64,000 nucleotides of DNA from Sphingomonas sp. M1-B02. Its GTDB lineage: Bacteria; Pseudomonadota; Alphaproteobacteria; Sphingomonadales; Sphingomonadaceae. Under the pieces are notes generated by a model, which saw nothing but the letters and a program-made list of their open reading frames with translations, searched no databases and was not told where the DNA came from. The stretch spans positions 3,149,501 to 3,213,500 of the forward strand of contig NZ_CP110679.1 of NCBI RefSeq assembly GCF_026167525.1, in the 5' to 3' direction. Positions 53,634 to 63,400 of the stretch are shown here, piece after piece. The first letter of the stretch is position 1. Every line of letters begins with the position of its first letter. The position numbers and the translations under genes are program-made.

Positions 53634-56429
53634 ATGAATATCATCGGTGCCCGTAGCGCGCTCTTCACCTCCACCGCGCTCGCGCGCTTCGCCAGACTGA
53701 CGATCTGGGGACTGGCGGGCTCGCTGGGTCTCGCGTCGGTGGCGCAGGCGCAGGGGCTGCCGACCGGCGGCACCGTATCGGCGGGCAGCGCGACCATCGC
53801 TAACGGGCCGGGCTCGGTGACGATCGACCAATCGAGCCAGGCCGCGGCGATCAACTGGGACAGCTTCGGCATCGCCGAGGGCAATAGCGTGACGTTCAAC
53901 CAGCCGAATGCCAGCGCGGTCGCGCTCAACCGCGTACTCGGCAGCGATCCTTCGGTGATCCTGGGCAACCTCAACGCCAATGGCCAGGTCTTCCTGGTCA
54001 ATCCGAACGGGGTGCTGTTCGGCCAGGGCGCGCAGGTCAACGTCGGCGGTCTCATCGCGTCGACGCTGGACGTGAGCGATGCCGATTTCATGGCCGGGCG
54101 CTATAATTTCGCGGGCTCCAGCCGGGCGGCGGTGCTCAATCGCGGCTCGATCCAGGCCGCCGACGGCGGCTATGTCGCGCTGTTGGGCGCCGATGTGAGC
54201 AACCAGGGGCTGATCGTCGCGCGGCTGGGCACCGTCGCGCTCGCCGCCGGCCAGGGCGTGACGCTCGACGTGGTGGGGGACGGGCTGCTCAACGTGGCGG
54301 TCGATACCGGCGCGGTGCAGGCGCTGGTCAGCAATGGCGGGATGATCCGCGCCGATGGCGGCAAGGTCGTGCTCACCGCGCAGGCGGCGGGGCAATTGCT
54401 CCGCACCGCGGTCAACAATAGCGGCGTCATCGAAGCCCGCACGCTGGAGAGCCGCAGCGGCACCATCCTGTTGCTCGGCGACATGCAGAGCGGCACTGCG
54501 AACATCGACGGGACGCTGGATGCCAGCGCGCCGAACGGTGGCGATGGCGGCTTCATCGAGACTTCGGCCGCGACCGTGCGCGTCGCAGACGGGGTGCGCG
54601 TCACCACCGCCGCGGCTTCGGGCCAGACCGGCACCTGGCTGATCGATCCGGCAGACTTCATCATCGCGCCGACAGGCGGCAACATCACCGGCGCCACGCT
54701 TTCGGCGCAGCTCGTCACCAGCAGCGTCGTGATCAGCACGGTGACGCCCGATTCGACCGGCGGGAACGGCGACATCTTCGTCAACGATGCCGTCGCCTGG
54801 ACTGCATCGGGCGTGCCCACCACGCTGACGATGAACGCCTTTCGCGATGCGAACATCAATGCAGCGATCACTGCGACCAACGGCAATGTCGTGGTGTGCT
54901 GCGGCCGGGACGTGAACGTCAACGCGCCGATCACGACGACCAACGGCAGCATCCTGCTCAACGCCGGCCGCGACGTGCGGGTGTTCCACGCGCTGACCAC
55001 GACCGACGGCAACATCGCCTTGTGCGCGGGGCATGACGTTCACATCGAAGCGGCGATCAGCCTGACGCGGGGCTCGACCATCCCGGCACAGGCGCTCGGT
55101 CTGCCGGTCGGCCTCACGCTGATCGCCGGCGGCGACGGCACCGGGCCGGGCGTCGGCGGCGGCACGCTGACCTTCGCGCCGCTCAGTCCGCCGGTCACGG
55201 TCGTCGTGGCGCCGGTGACGATCAACTATAACCCCGTTTCCTATGCGGCGCCGACCGACTTCTCGACCAATTTCGTGCTCACCGAAGGCGCGTCGCTGAC
55301 CCAGCGGATGCTGTTGTTCCCCAATGGCGACAAGGTGTTCGACGGCAGCGCGAGCACCGTGCTTACCGGCTTCAATTCGACGGCGATTTCGGGGATCCCG
55401 ACCGGTGTCACGTTGGTCGCGGGGCCCGCCGCCTCGGCCACGTTCAGTGGATCGGCGGTCGGTTCGGGGCTCGGCATCACCTATAGCGGCTATAGTCTGG
55501 GCGGACCCAATGCCGGGCTATATGCACTGGCCGGGACCTGTTGCGTCTCGACCTTCGCGACGACCGGGACGATCAGCGCAGCGCCGGTGGTGATTCCCCC
55601 GGTGATCCCACCCGTGGTCGTGCCGCCGGTCATCCCGCCCATCGTCGTCCCGCCGGTCGTCGAGCCGCCAATTGTGCCGCCAGTCGTGGTGCCCCCCGTC
55701 GTCGTGCCGCCGGTCGCGCCGCCAGTCGTAGTCCCGCCGGTCGAGCCACCGGTGGTGGTCCCGCCGATCGTGGTACCGCCTGTGATACCCCCGGTGGTTG
55801 TGCCGCCGGTCGTCGTCGTTCCACCGGCGGTGGTGGTGCCTCCGGTGGTGGTGCCGCCCGTGGTTGTGCCGCCGGTAGTGGTGCCGCCCGTCGTGGTTCC
55901 ACCTGTGGTGGTCGCGCCCCCGGTCGTGCCGCCGGTCGTGGTTCCGCCTGTCGTCCCGCCGGTAGTCGTGGTGCCCCCGATCGTGGTCCCGCCCGTGGTG
56001 CCGCCGGTAGTCGTACCCCCCGTTATTGTCCCGCCGGTTGTGGTGCCGCCCGTGGTGCAGCCGCCCATCGTGGCTCCACCCGTCGTCCCGCCGGTCGTCG
56101 TGACCCCGCCGGTGGTCGACGCACCCGTCATCGTGGTGCCGGTGCCGATCGAGACGGTGCAGGAAGCGCAACCGCTCCAGCCCATAGGCAATGCGTTGAC
56201 CGGAATTGGGGCGCTCGTGTCGGTCCAGCCGGTCAGCGCGCCGGTCAGCGTCATCGGAAATGGCGTGAACATGCCCGCGACCCAGCAGGCATGGCGCGCA
56301 CCCGAAGCGCCGGTCCAGCAGGTCGAGGACGATCGCCCGGTCAGCCGCACCGGCACCGCGCCAGCCGGCAAGGCCTTCCTGCCGGCGCCCGTCGTGCCGG
56401 TCTATCCGCGCAAGCAGGCGCGGCATTGA
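53634..56429 (+). CDS. TpsA secreted filamentous protein with Pro-Val stalk
   Basis: The 931-residue exoprotein has an extended signal peptide, then the TPS/hemagglutinin-activity domain (about 42-300) with LVNPNGVLFGQGAQVNVGGLIAST, the conserved NPNG recognition site, in a right-handed beta-helix. A middle region (about 330-640) has repeated strands and unusual cysteines (VVVCCGRDV, LCAGHDV, GTCCVST). Residues ~652-840 are degenerate PPVVV/PPVIPP repeats, a likely rigid stalk. It is exported by TpsB 51 bp upstream. Size is small for an adhesin. Confidence 0.9.
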   Translation: MNIIGARSALFTSTALARFARLTIWGLAGSLGLASVAQAQGLPTGGTVSAGSATIANGPGSVTIDQSSQAAAINWDSFGIAEGNSVTFNQPNASAVALNRVLGSDPSVILGNLNANGQVFLVNPNGVLFGQGAQVNVGGLIASTLDVSDADFMAGRYNFAGSSRAAVLNRGSIQAADGGYVALLGADVSNQGLIVARLGTVALAAGQGVTLDVVGDGLLNVAVDTGAVQALVSNGGMIRADGGKVVLTAQAAGQLLRTAVNNSGVIEARTLESRSGTILLLGDMQSGTANIDGTLDASAPNGGDGGFIETSAATVRVADGVRVTTAAASGQTGTWLIDPADFIIAPTGGNITGATLSAQLVTSSVVISTVTPDSTGGNGDIFVNDAVAWTASGVPTTLTMNAFRDANINAAITATNGNVVVCCGRDVNVNAPITTTNGSILLNAGRDVRVFHALTTTDGNIALCAGHDVHIEAAISLTRGSTIPAQALGLPVGLTLIAGGDGTGPGVGGGTLTFAPLSPPVTVVVAPVTINYNPVSYAAPTDFSTNFVLTEGASLTQRMLLFPNGDKVFDGSASTVLTGFNSTAISGIPTGVTLVAGPAASATFSGSAVGSGLGITYSGYSLGGPNAGLYALAGTCCVSTFATTGTISAAPVVIPPVIPPVVVPPVIPPIVVPPVVEPPIVPPVVVPPVVVPPVAPPVVVPPVEPPVVVPPIVVPPVIPPVVVPPVVVVPPAVVVPPVVVPPVVVPPVVVPPVVVPPVVVAPPVVPPVVVPPVVPPVVVVPPIVVPPVVPPVVVPPVIVPPVVVPPVVQPPIVAPPVVPPVVVTPPVVDAPVIVVPVPIETVQEAQPLQPIGNALTGIGALVSVQPVSAPVSVIGNGVNMPATQQAWRAPEAPVQQVEDDRPVSRTGTAPAGKAFLPAPVVPVYPRKQARH

Positions 56430-57079
56430 GTCTGCTGCTCGCGCTGCTGGCGGCGGGCTTTGCCCCGCCGTCTGTGGCGCGAGGTTCGCAGGTCGCAGCA
56501 GCCGAGCAGTCGCGGATCGACTTCAAGGGGCAAGCCGCTTCGAGCGAGGCGCGCGAGGTGGCGCACTGGGCGCTCGGCTCCGGCGACAGCCGCGGCCTGC
56601 CGTTCATGATCATCGACAAGCGCGCCGCCAAGGTCTTCCTGTTCGACAAGGAAGGTCGTCTGCTCGGCGCTGCGCCTGCGCTGCTCGGGCTGGGCAATGG
56701 GGACGATAGCGTGCCCGGCATCGGTCAGCGGCGTCTCGCGACGATCACCCCGGTTGAGCGGACCACCCCCGCGGGCCGATTTCAGGCATCGTTGGGGCAT
56801 GATTTCGAGCAGGACATCCTGTGGATCGATTATGCCTCGGCGCTTTCGCTGCACCGGGTGATCAGCGGTAATCCCAAGGATCGCCGACGCGCGCGGCTCG
56901 CCTCGGCGACAGCCGCGGACAATCGCATATCCTTTGGCTGCATCAATGTGCCGGCGGCCTTCTACGACGATGTCGTCGTGCCCGCATTCACGGCTACGGT
57001 GGGGATCGTCTACATCCTGCCGGAGACCAAGCCGATCGACGCGGTGTTCTCGGGCATAAGCCGCAACTCGAGCCGCTAG
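56426..57079 (+). CDS. L,D-transpeptidase-like YkuD-family protein
   Basis: The 217-residue exported protein (MSLLLALLAAGFAPPSVARG as signal) has the YkuD catalytic motif RISFGCINVP (SxGCxN, nucleophile Cys) and SALSLHRVISG with the upstream His. Such enzymes make 3-3 peptidoglycan cross-links or attach proteins to peptidoglycan. The start is a TTG overlapping the TpsA stop (TTGA, 56426-56429), so it is translationally coupled to the TPS operon. Its end overlaps the convergent peptidase gene by 4 bp. Confidence 0.85.
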   Translation: MSLLLALLAAGFAPPSVARGSQVAAAEQSRIDFKGQAASSEAREVAHWALGSGDSRGLPFMIIDKRAAKVFLFDKEGRLLGAAPALLGLGNGDDSVPGIGQRRLATITPVERTTPAGRFQASLGHDFEQDILWIDYASALSLHRVISGNPKDRRRARLASATAADNRISFGCINVPAAFYDDVVVPAFTATVGIVYILPETKPIDAVFSGISRNSSR

Positions 57080-58026
57080 ATCGCGGCGATCGCTGCCTCG
57101 AGCAGCCGCAGCCGGCGCTTCGTCGTCGGATGAGTCGGCGCCGCCCGGGCGCTGGGCCCGTCGGCGTCGAGCAGCATTGCCAGAAACGGCACCGCCTGGC
57201 CGAGATCATAGCCTGCCGCCCGCGCCATCGTGACCGCGAACCGATCGGCCGCCTCTTCGTCCGCGCGTCCCTTGGCGGATCCCTCTCCGGAAACCGGCAG
57301 CAGGCTGGGCGCGCCGCCGGCCATGGCGCTGTCGTGGCGATGGCCGAGGAGGTTGTGACCCATTTCATGCGCGATCACGAGCGCGAGCTGGTCGTCGGTG
57401 CTGCATTTGTCGAGGATCGCGGTCGTGACGACGACACGCTCACCATCGGCCCATGCGTTGACCTCCACCCCGGCGATGAGTTCGACGTTCGAGGCACAGC
57501 CGAGCATCGCGGCAAACCGCACGTCCTTCGGTCCCGCAGAGTTCGACACGCGCAGGATGACCGGCCCCTTCTGCAGCTCGTCCACAAGGATCTTGCCTGC
57601 CGGCTCCTCGGAGTTGGCGCGCAATGCCCTGCCGTTGACCGAAATCAGCTGATCGTTGGCGGCAAGGCCGGCTACATCGGCCGGGCTACCTGCCACTACC
57701 GCCATCACTCCGACATGCGCGTAGAGCCCATAGTGCCGCGCCGCCTCTTCGCGGTCGGCGGGAGCATATTGGCTGCGCTGATGCAGCGTGAACCCCAGCT
57801 GGGGCGCGGTTGCCGCGCGGCAGACCGGGCTACGCGTAGCCAGCTGATAGGCGACCGTCGCCAAACGCAAATCCTGCTGGCGGAGAAGTTCGAAGCGGTT
57901 CGTCGCGGAAACATGTGGCGCCCCAAGCGCCGCGATTCCGATCGCGAGCGCCGTGATCAGGAAGCGTACGACGCGGCCCGTGACCGAGCGGCGGGGCAGG
58001 GAGCCGGGCGAATCTGGTAAATGCAT
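57076..58026 (-). CDS. PDZ-containing M48-type metallopeptidase
   Basis: The 316-residue protein has an N-terminal transmembrane/signal segment (FLITALAIGIAALGAP), a PDZ domain (about 120-190; VVAGSPADVAGLAANDQLISVNG) and a zinc peptidase domain with HEMGHN (near residue 240) and DEEAADRFAVTM (third ligand). It resembles M48/HtpX-related periplasmic peptidases. ATG 58026 was chosen because it lies just before the hydrophobic segment. Its 3' end overlaps that of the transpeptidase gene. Confidence 0.85.
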   Translation of the reverse strand: MHLPDSPGSLPRRSVTGRVVRFLITALAIGIAALGAPHVSATNRFELLRQQDLRLATVAYQLATRSPVCRAATAPQLGFTLHQRSQYAPADREEAARHYGLYAHVGVMAVVAGSPADVAGLAANDQLISVNGRALRANSEEPAGKILVDELQKGPVILRVSNSAGPKDVRFAAMLGCASNVELIAGVEVNAWADGERVVVTTAILDKCSTDDQLALVIAHEMGHNLLGHRHDSAMAGGAPSLLPVSGEGSAKGRADEEAADRFAVTMARAAGYDLGQAVPFLAMLLDADGPSARAAPTHPTTKRRLRLLEAAIAAI

Positions 58027-58162
58027 TCCTAACGGTAGGGCATGCCGCAGCAGGGCAACACATCGAATAGGGGTCTTTGCGGCGCTGTGCCGGGGCGGCA
58101 CAGAAGCCGCCTCTATTCACGCTATCAGTAATCGGCCGGCGGATTGGTGATCGAGCCCGCGC

Positions 58163-59494
58163 TCATTCCGACTTCCGCGCCCATTCCTTGTTGATAGCGA
58201 GCGCCGCCAGGGTGCAGACCGCGCCGGAGAGCAGATAGGCGCCGACCGACCAGAGGCCGAAGCGACTGGCAAGGAAAAGTGCGACCAGCGGCGCGAAGCC
58301 CGCGCCGATCAGCCAGGCCGAATTGGCGACGATCGCTGCGCCGGTATAGCGATGCTGCGGGGGGAAGCTGCCGTTCGTGACGCCCGAAGACTGGCCGAAG
58401 GCGAGGCCAAGCAGCGCGAAGCCGACCATCATGTAGATCGTCTCGCCGAAGCCCCCGGCGTCCAGCAGCTGCGGTGCAAAGCCGCTATAGGCACCGATCA
58501 GCACGGCTGAGACGCCCAGCACGGCCCGCCGCCCGACTCGATCGGCGATCAGACCCGACGCCAGGATCGCCAGCACGCAGACGATCGTCCCGGCGGCCTC
58601 GATCAGCAGGAAGCGGACCGGCTCTTCGCGCGAATAGAGTGTGACCCACGAGAGCGGGAACACTGTGACCAGGTGAAAAAGCGCAAAGCTCGCAAGCGGG
58701 GCGAAGGCACCGAGCAGGATCGTGCGCCATTCCTGGAAGAGCGTCGCGAAGGCCGGGGAGGGCTGCAGCTCGCGGCTTTCGAACAGGCGCTGGAACTCCG
58801 GCGTCGCGACCAGCCGCAGCCGCGCGAACAAGGCGACGACGTTGATCGCCAGCACCACGAAGAAGGGATAGCGCCACCCCCAGCTGAGGAAGTCCTCGGG
58901 AGAGAGGATCGCCAGGAAATAAGCGAACAGGCCCGATGCCACGAGCAGGCCGAGCGGTGCGCCGAGCTGCGGGATCATCGCATACCAGCCGCGGCGCTCG
59001 CGCGGGGCGTTGAGCGAAAGCAAGGAGGGCAGCCCGTCCCAGGCGCCGCCCAATGCGATGCCCTGGCCGAAGCGGAACAGGCCGAGCAGCACCGCCGAAA
59101 GCGTACCCACCTGATTGTAGCTGGGCAGCAAGGCGATCGCCATCGTCGAGCCGCCGAGCAGAAACAAGGCGATCGTCAGCTTGACGCCGCGGCCGTAATT
59201 CCGATCGACCCACATGAAGATCAGCGTGCCGAACGGCCGCGCGATGAAGGCGAGCGAGAAGAGCGCGAAGGAATAGAGCGTGCCGGTGACCGGATCGACA
59301 TAGGGAAAGACCAGCGCCGGGAAGACCAGCACCGAGGCGATCGCATAGACGAAGAAGTCGAAAAACTCGCTCGTCCGCCCGACGATGACGCCGATCGCGA
59401 TCTCGCCGGGAGCGATCTTGTGCTCGCGCGCATTGACCAGCCGCGCATCGCGCTCGAGTGGCGTCGAGTTCGACGCAGCAGTCGGTGCAGTCAT
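58163..59494 (-). CDS. MFS transporter, metabolite:H+ symporter (MHS) type
   Basis: The 443-residue 12-helix transporter of the ShiA/ProP-like branch contains FFDFFVYAIASVLVFPALVFP, SLAFIARPFGTLIFMWVDRNYGR (loop 2-3 signature GxxxDRxGR-like) and RFGQGIALGGAWDG. Substrates of this group include dicarboxylates, betaine and shikimate; the specificity is unknown. It is monocistronic and divergent from the cyo operon. Confidence 0.88.
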   Translation of the reverse strand: MTAPTAASNSTPLERDARLVNAREHKIAPGEIAIGVIVGRTSEFFDFFVYAIASVLVFPALVFPYVDPVTGTLYSFALFSLAFIARPFGTLIFMWVDRNYGRGVKLTIALFLLGGSTMAIALLPSYNQVGTLSAVLLGLFRFGQGIALGGAWDGLPSLLSLNAPRERRGWYAMIPQLGAPLGLLVASGLFAYFLAILSPEDFLSWGWRYPFFVVLAINVVALFARLRLVATPEFQRLFESRELQPSPAFATLFQEWRTILLGAFAPLASFALFHLVTVFPLSWVTLYSREEPVRFLLIEAAGTIVCVLAILASGLIADRVGRRAVLGVSAVLIGAYSGFAPQLLDAGGFGETIYMMVGFALLGLAFGQSSGVTNGSFPPQHRYTGAAIVANSAWLIGAGFAPLVALFLASRFGLWSVGAYLLSGAVCTLAALAINKEWARKSE

Positions 59495-59593
59495 GCCGTC
59501 TTGCTCCTGCGGGAAGCTCCCGCTTATAACCTATAGCCGTCCACGCGCGGATCGGCACCTAGATTCCCCTGCCGCACCCGGGCGGGCAGGGGC

Positions 59594-59612
59594 ATTGGAC
59601 AAAATGTCCAAT
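59594..59612. promoter_or_regulatory. Palindromic operator before cyoA
   Basis: ATTGGACA-AAA-TGTCCAAT is a perfect 8-bp inverted repeat with a 3-bp spacer, ending 34 bp before the cyoA ATG. It overlaps a -35-like TTGGACA. It could bind a dimeric regulator such as an oxygen- or redox-responsive factor. The regulator is not identified. Confidence 0.55.
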
Positions 59613-59646
59613 GTAGCGGCAAACGTGCTACGCGTAACGCGCTGCC

Positions 59647-60759
59647 ATGCGCCAACCCATGCCCCTCGCCGGCCGTCTGGGCCTAACCCTGCTGCTCCCG
59701 CTGCTGGGGCTGCTCGCCGGCTGCCAGGGCGAGGTGCTCGACCCTGCGGGCGACGTGGCGCTGCAGCAGCGCAACCTGATCTATGTCTCCACCGCATTGA
59801 TGCTGCTGATCATCGTGCCGGTGATGATCCTGATCGTGCTGTTCGCCTGGCGCTATCGCAAGGGCAACAAGGGCGCGACCTACGATCCGCATTTCGACCA
59901 TTCGACGTCGCTCGAGCTGGTGATCTGGTCGGCGCCTCTGCTGATCATCATCGCGCTGGGTGCGCTCACCTGGTCGAGCACGCATCTGCTCGATCCGTTC
60001 CGCCCGCTCGATCGGATCGCGGCCGGCAAGGCGATCGATCCGACCGCGAAGCCGCTGCGTGTGCAGGTGGTGGCGCTCGACTGGAAATGGCTGTTCATCT
60101 ATCCCGAGCAGGGTATCGCGACGGTCAACGAGCTTGCGCTGCCGGTCGATCGGCAGGTGCGCTTCGACATCACCTCCACCAACATGATGAACACCTTCTA
60201 CGCGCCGACGATGGCGGGGATGGTCTATGCCATGCCGGGCATGCAGAGCACGCTGCACGCGGTGCTCAATCGGCCGGGCGATTTCCAGGGCATGTCGGCC
60301 AATTATAGCGGCGCCGGTTTCTCGGACATGCGCTTCAAGCTGCGCGGGCTGCCGGCGGGCGAGTTCGACGCCTGGGTGGCGCGGGTCAAGGCGGCGCGCT
60401 TGCCGCTCTCGATCCCCAACTATCTCCTGCTCGAAAAGCCGAGCGAGAAAGTGCCGGCGATGTATTTCGCCGCGGTCCAGCCCGATCTGTTCGACCGCGT
60501 CGTCAATCGCTGCGTGGCACCGGGCACCCGGTGCATGAAGGATGTGATGGCGCACGACCAGAAGCGCGGCGCCGGCGAACCGCATTCGATGCAGCCCGTC
60601 GAGGGCATGCCGGGGCGCCACACCGCCCCGCCACCCGCGGGCGCGAAGCCCGAGGGCGCGCTGTTCAAGGAAGGCGCCGAGAAATCCAGCGGTGAAAGCG
60701 TCACCCCTCCGCCAGGCGCGCAGGGCAGCCCTTCACCGAATTCGCCCCAGGAGCGTTAA
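59647..60759 (+). CDS. cyoA: Ubiquinol oxidase subunit II (cytochrome bo type)
   Basis: The 370-residue lipoprotein has a signal ending LAGC (lipobox), two transmembrane helices and a periplasmic cupredoxin-like domain without Cu_A ligands, the mark of quinol oxidases. VVALDWKWLFIYPEQGIATVNELALP and STNMMNTFYAPTMAGMVYAMPGM are typical. A ~60-residue Pro/Gly/Ser-rich tail follows. It is first in cyoABCD and starts 53 bp after the centre of the operator. Confidence 0.95.
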   Translation: MRQPMPLAGRLGLTLLLPLLGLLAGCQGEVLDPAGDVALQQRNLIYVSTALMLLIIVPVMILIVLFAWRYRKGNKGATYDPHFDHSTSLELVIWSAPLLIIIALGALTWSSTHLLDPFRPLDRIAAGKAIDPTAKPLRVQVVALDWKWLFIYPEQGIATVNELALPVDRQVRFDITSTNMMNTFYAPTMAGMVYAMPGMQSTLHAVLNRPGDFQGMSANYSGAGFSDMRFKLRGLPAGEFDAWVARVKAARLPLSIPNYLLLEKPSEKVPAMYFAAVQPDLFDRVVNRCVAPGTRCMKDVMAHDQKRGAGEPHSMQPVEGMPGRHTAPPPAGAKPEGALFKEGAEKSSGESVTPPPGAQGSPSPNSPQER

Positions 60760-62754
60760 ATGTCCACCGAAAGCCTGGCGCGCACGATCTTCGGTCGGCT
60801 CAGCCTCGAGTCGTTCCCGATCCATGAACCGATCCTCCTCGTCACCTTCGTCGTCGTCGTCCTGCTTGGCGGCGCGGTCGTGGGCGCAGTCACCAAGTTC
60901 CAGCTATGGGGCTGGCTGTGGCGCGAGTGGTTCACCAGCGTCGATCACAAGAAGATCGGGATCATGTATATGATCCTGGGGATCATCATGCTGCTGCGCG
61001 GCTTTGCCGATGCGCTGATGATGCGCGCGCAGCAGGCGATGGCGTTCGGCGGCAACGAGGGATATCTCAACGCCCACCATTACGACCAGATCTTCACCGC
61101 GCACGGCACGATCATGATCTTCTTCGTGGCGATCCCGCTGGTGGTGGGGATCGTCAATTTCGTCATGCCGCTCCAGATCGGCGCGCGTGACGTGGCCTTT
61201 CCCTATCTCAACAATCTGAGCTTCTGGCTGACGGTCGCCGGTGCCTTGCTTGTCATGATTTCGCTGTTCGTCGGTGAGTTCAGCCGAGCGGGGTGGCTCA
61301 ATTATGTGCCCGTTTCGAACCTGGAGAATAGTCCGGATACCGGACCGGACTATTATCTATGGGCGCTGCAGATAGCCGGGGTCGGGACGACCCTTTCCGC
61401 GATCAACATGGTCGCGACGATCATCAAGATGCGCGCGCCGGGCATGACGATGATGAAGATGCCCGTCTTCTGCTGGACCGCATTGTGCAGCAACGTGCTG
61501 GCGATCGCGATCTTCCCGGTGCTGACCGGCGCCTTCGCGCTGCTGATGCTCGATCGCTATGTGGGGACCAATTTCTTCACCAACGATCTCGGCGGCAATC
61601 CGATGATGTACTGGAACCTGGTGTGGATCTGGGGGCATCCGGAGGTCTATGTCCTCGTCCTGCCGGTGTTCGGCATCTATTCCGAAATCACCTCGACCTT
61701 TTCGGGCAAGCGGCTGTTCGGCTATTCGTCGATGGTCTATGCCACCGTGGTCATCACGATCCTGTCCTACCTGGTGTGGCTGCATCACTTCTTCACGATG
61801 GGATCGGGGGCGAGCGTCAACAGCTTCTTCGGCATCGCGACGATGGTGATCGCGATTCCGACGGGCGCCAAGATCTTCAACTGGCTGTTCACGATGTATC
61901 GCGGCGAGATCCGCTTCGATCTGCCGATGATGTGGGTCGTCGCCTTCATGCTGACCTTCGTGGTCGGCGGGATGACCGGCGTGCTGCTGGCAGTGCCGCC
62001 GGCCGACTTCGTGCTCCACAATTCGCTGTTCCTGGTCGCGCATTTCCACAATGTGATCATCGGCGGCGTCGTGTTCGGGCTGTTCGCCGGGATGGTCTAT
62101 TGGTTCCCCAAGGCGTTCGGCTTCAAGCTCGATCCGTGGTGGGGCCAGGTCGGTTTCTGGGGCTGGGTGATCGGCTATTGGGTTGCCTGGACGCCGATCT
62201 ACATCGTCGGGCTGATGGGTACGACGCGGCGCGTGCGCCACTTCGACGATCCCTCGCTGCAGATCTGGTTCGTCATCGCCGCGGTGGGCGCGGTCATCAT
62301 CCTGATCGGCATTCTCGGCTTCGTGATGAGCATCGTCATGGGCGTGGTGCGGCGCGATCAGTTGCGGGATACGACCGGCGATCCGTGGAACGGGCGTACG
62401 CTCGAATGGTCCACGACCTCGCCGCCGCCCGCCTATAACTTCGCCTTCACCCCGGTCGTCCACGATCTCGACGCCTGGTACGACATGAAGGACCGCGGGC
62501 ACGAGCGCCCGGCAGCCGGTTATCGCCCGATCCACATGCCGCGCAACACCGGCACCGGCGTGATCGTCTCGGCGCTGGCGCTGGCCGTGGGTTTCGCGAT
62601 GGTCTGGTATATCTGGTGGCTGGCGGCCTTGAGCTTCGTCGCACTGATCGTCGTGTCGATCGCCCACACGTTCAACTACGACCGCGACTATTTCATCCCG
62701 GCCGACGAGGTGGCCCGCGAAGAGCGCGCGCATCTCGCGGCGGCGGAGGCCTGA
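60760..62754 (+). CDS. cyoB: Ubiquinol oxidase subunit I
   Basis: The 664-residue, 15-helix haem-copper oxidase core contains haem and Cu_B ligands in [21 protein letters not shown] (His-Tyr cross-link site), WLHHFFTMG and HFHNVIIGG. It reduces O2 to water and pumps protons using ubiquinol. It begins immediately after the cyoA stop. Confidence 0.98.
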   Translation: MSTESLARTIFGRLSLESFPIHEPILLVTFVVVVLLGGAVVGAVTKFQLWGWLWREWFTSVDHKKIGIMYMILGIIMLLRGFADALMMRAQQAMAFGGNEGYLNAHHYDQIFTAHGTIMIFFVAIPLVVGIVNFVMPLQIGARDVAFPYLNNLSFWLTVAGALLVMISLFVGEFSRAGWLNYVPVSNLENSPDTGPDYYLWALQIAGVGTTLSAINMVATIIKMRAPGMTMMKMPVFCWTALCSNVLAIAIFPVLTGAFALLMLDRYVGTNFFTNDLGGNPMMYWNLVWIWGHPEVYVLVLPVFGIYSEITSTFSGKRLFGYSSMVYATVVITILSYLVWLHHFFTMGSGASVNSFFGIATMVIAIPTGAKIFNWLFTMYRGEIRFDLPMMWVVAFMLTFVVGGMTGVLLAVPPADFVLHNSLFLVAHFHNVIIGGVVFGLFAGMVYWFPKAFGFKLDPWWGQVGFWGWVIGYWVAWTPIYIVGLMGTTRRVRHFDDPSLQIWFVIAAVGAVIILIGILGFVMSIVMGVVRRDQLRDTTGDPWNGRTLEWSTTSPPPAYNFAFTPVVHDLDAWYDMKDRGHERPAAGYRPIHMPRNTGTGVIVSALALAVGFAMVWYIWWLAALSFVALIVVSIAHTFNYDRDYFIPADEVAREERAHLAAAEA

Positions 62755-62755
62755 C

Positions 62756-63400
62756 ATGAGCAGCCAGACCATGACCATGGACGCGGGCGTGCCCGAGAAG
62801 CCCAACTTCTACGTCCTCGAAGAAGACGGCCACGCGCACGGCAGCACCGGCGCGACGATGCTGGGCTTCTGGATCTACCTGATGAGCGATGCGCTGATCT
62901 TCGCGACGCTCTTCGCCACCTATGGCGTGCTCAGCACCAGCTATGCCGGCGGCCCCACGCCGAGCGAAATCTTCCAGCTGCCGCTGGTGGCGCTCAATAC
63001 GGCGATGCTGCTGCTCTCGTCGATCACCTTCGGCATGGCGACGATCGACATGGAGGCGGGGCATGTGCGCCGCACCCAGGCCTGGCTCGCCGTCACCGCC
63101 TTGTTCGGCCTGGCCTTCGTCGGGATCGAGCTGTACGAGTTCGCGCACCTGATCGCCGAGGGCGCGACGCCGCAGCGCAGCGCCTTCCTCTCGGCATTCT
63201 TCACGCTGGTCGGCACGCATGGGCTGCACGTCACCGTCGGGCTGGTCTGGATCGGCGTGATGCTGGTCCAGGTCGGCCAGCGCGGGCTGATCCCAGAGAA
63301 TATGCGACGGATGATGTGCCTGGGCATGTTCTGGCATCTGCTCGACGTGGTCTGGATCGGTGTCTTCACCTTCGTCTATCTGCTCGGAGTCCTGCGATGA
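62756..63400 (+). CDS. cyoC: Ubiquinol oxidase subunit III
   Basis: The 214-residue, five-helix subunit has typical blocks: GFWIYLMSDALIFATLFATYGVL, YEFAHLIAEGATPQRSAFLSAFFTLVGTHGLHVTVGL and FWHLLDVVWIGVFTFVYLLG. It stabilises the oxidase core and proton pathways. It lies one base after cyoB. Confidence 0.97.
   Translation: MSSQTMTMDAGVPEKPNFYVLEEDGHAHGSTGATMLGFWIYLMSDALIFATLFATYGVLSTSYAGGPTPSEIFQLPLVALNTAMLLLSSITFGMATIDMEAGHVRRTQAWLAVTALFGLAFVGIELYEFAHLIAEGATPQRSAFLSAFFTLVGTHGLHVTVGLVWIGVMLVQVGQRGLIPENMRRMMCLGMFWHLLDVVWIGVFTFVYLLGVLR

Noticed and set aside
55490..56371. 293-residue Gly-Thr-rich frame antisense to tpsA
   Set aside because: It is the complement of the Pro-Val repeat region; the repetitive TTGG/TTGG text follows from the repeats and not from a gene.
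61357..62805. 482-residue frame antisense to cyoB
   Set aside because: It lies entirely opposite the intact oxidase subunit and has a His/Asp/Arg-rich shadow composition.
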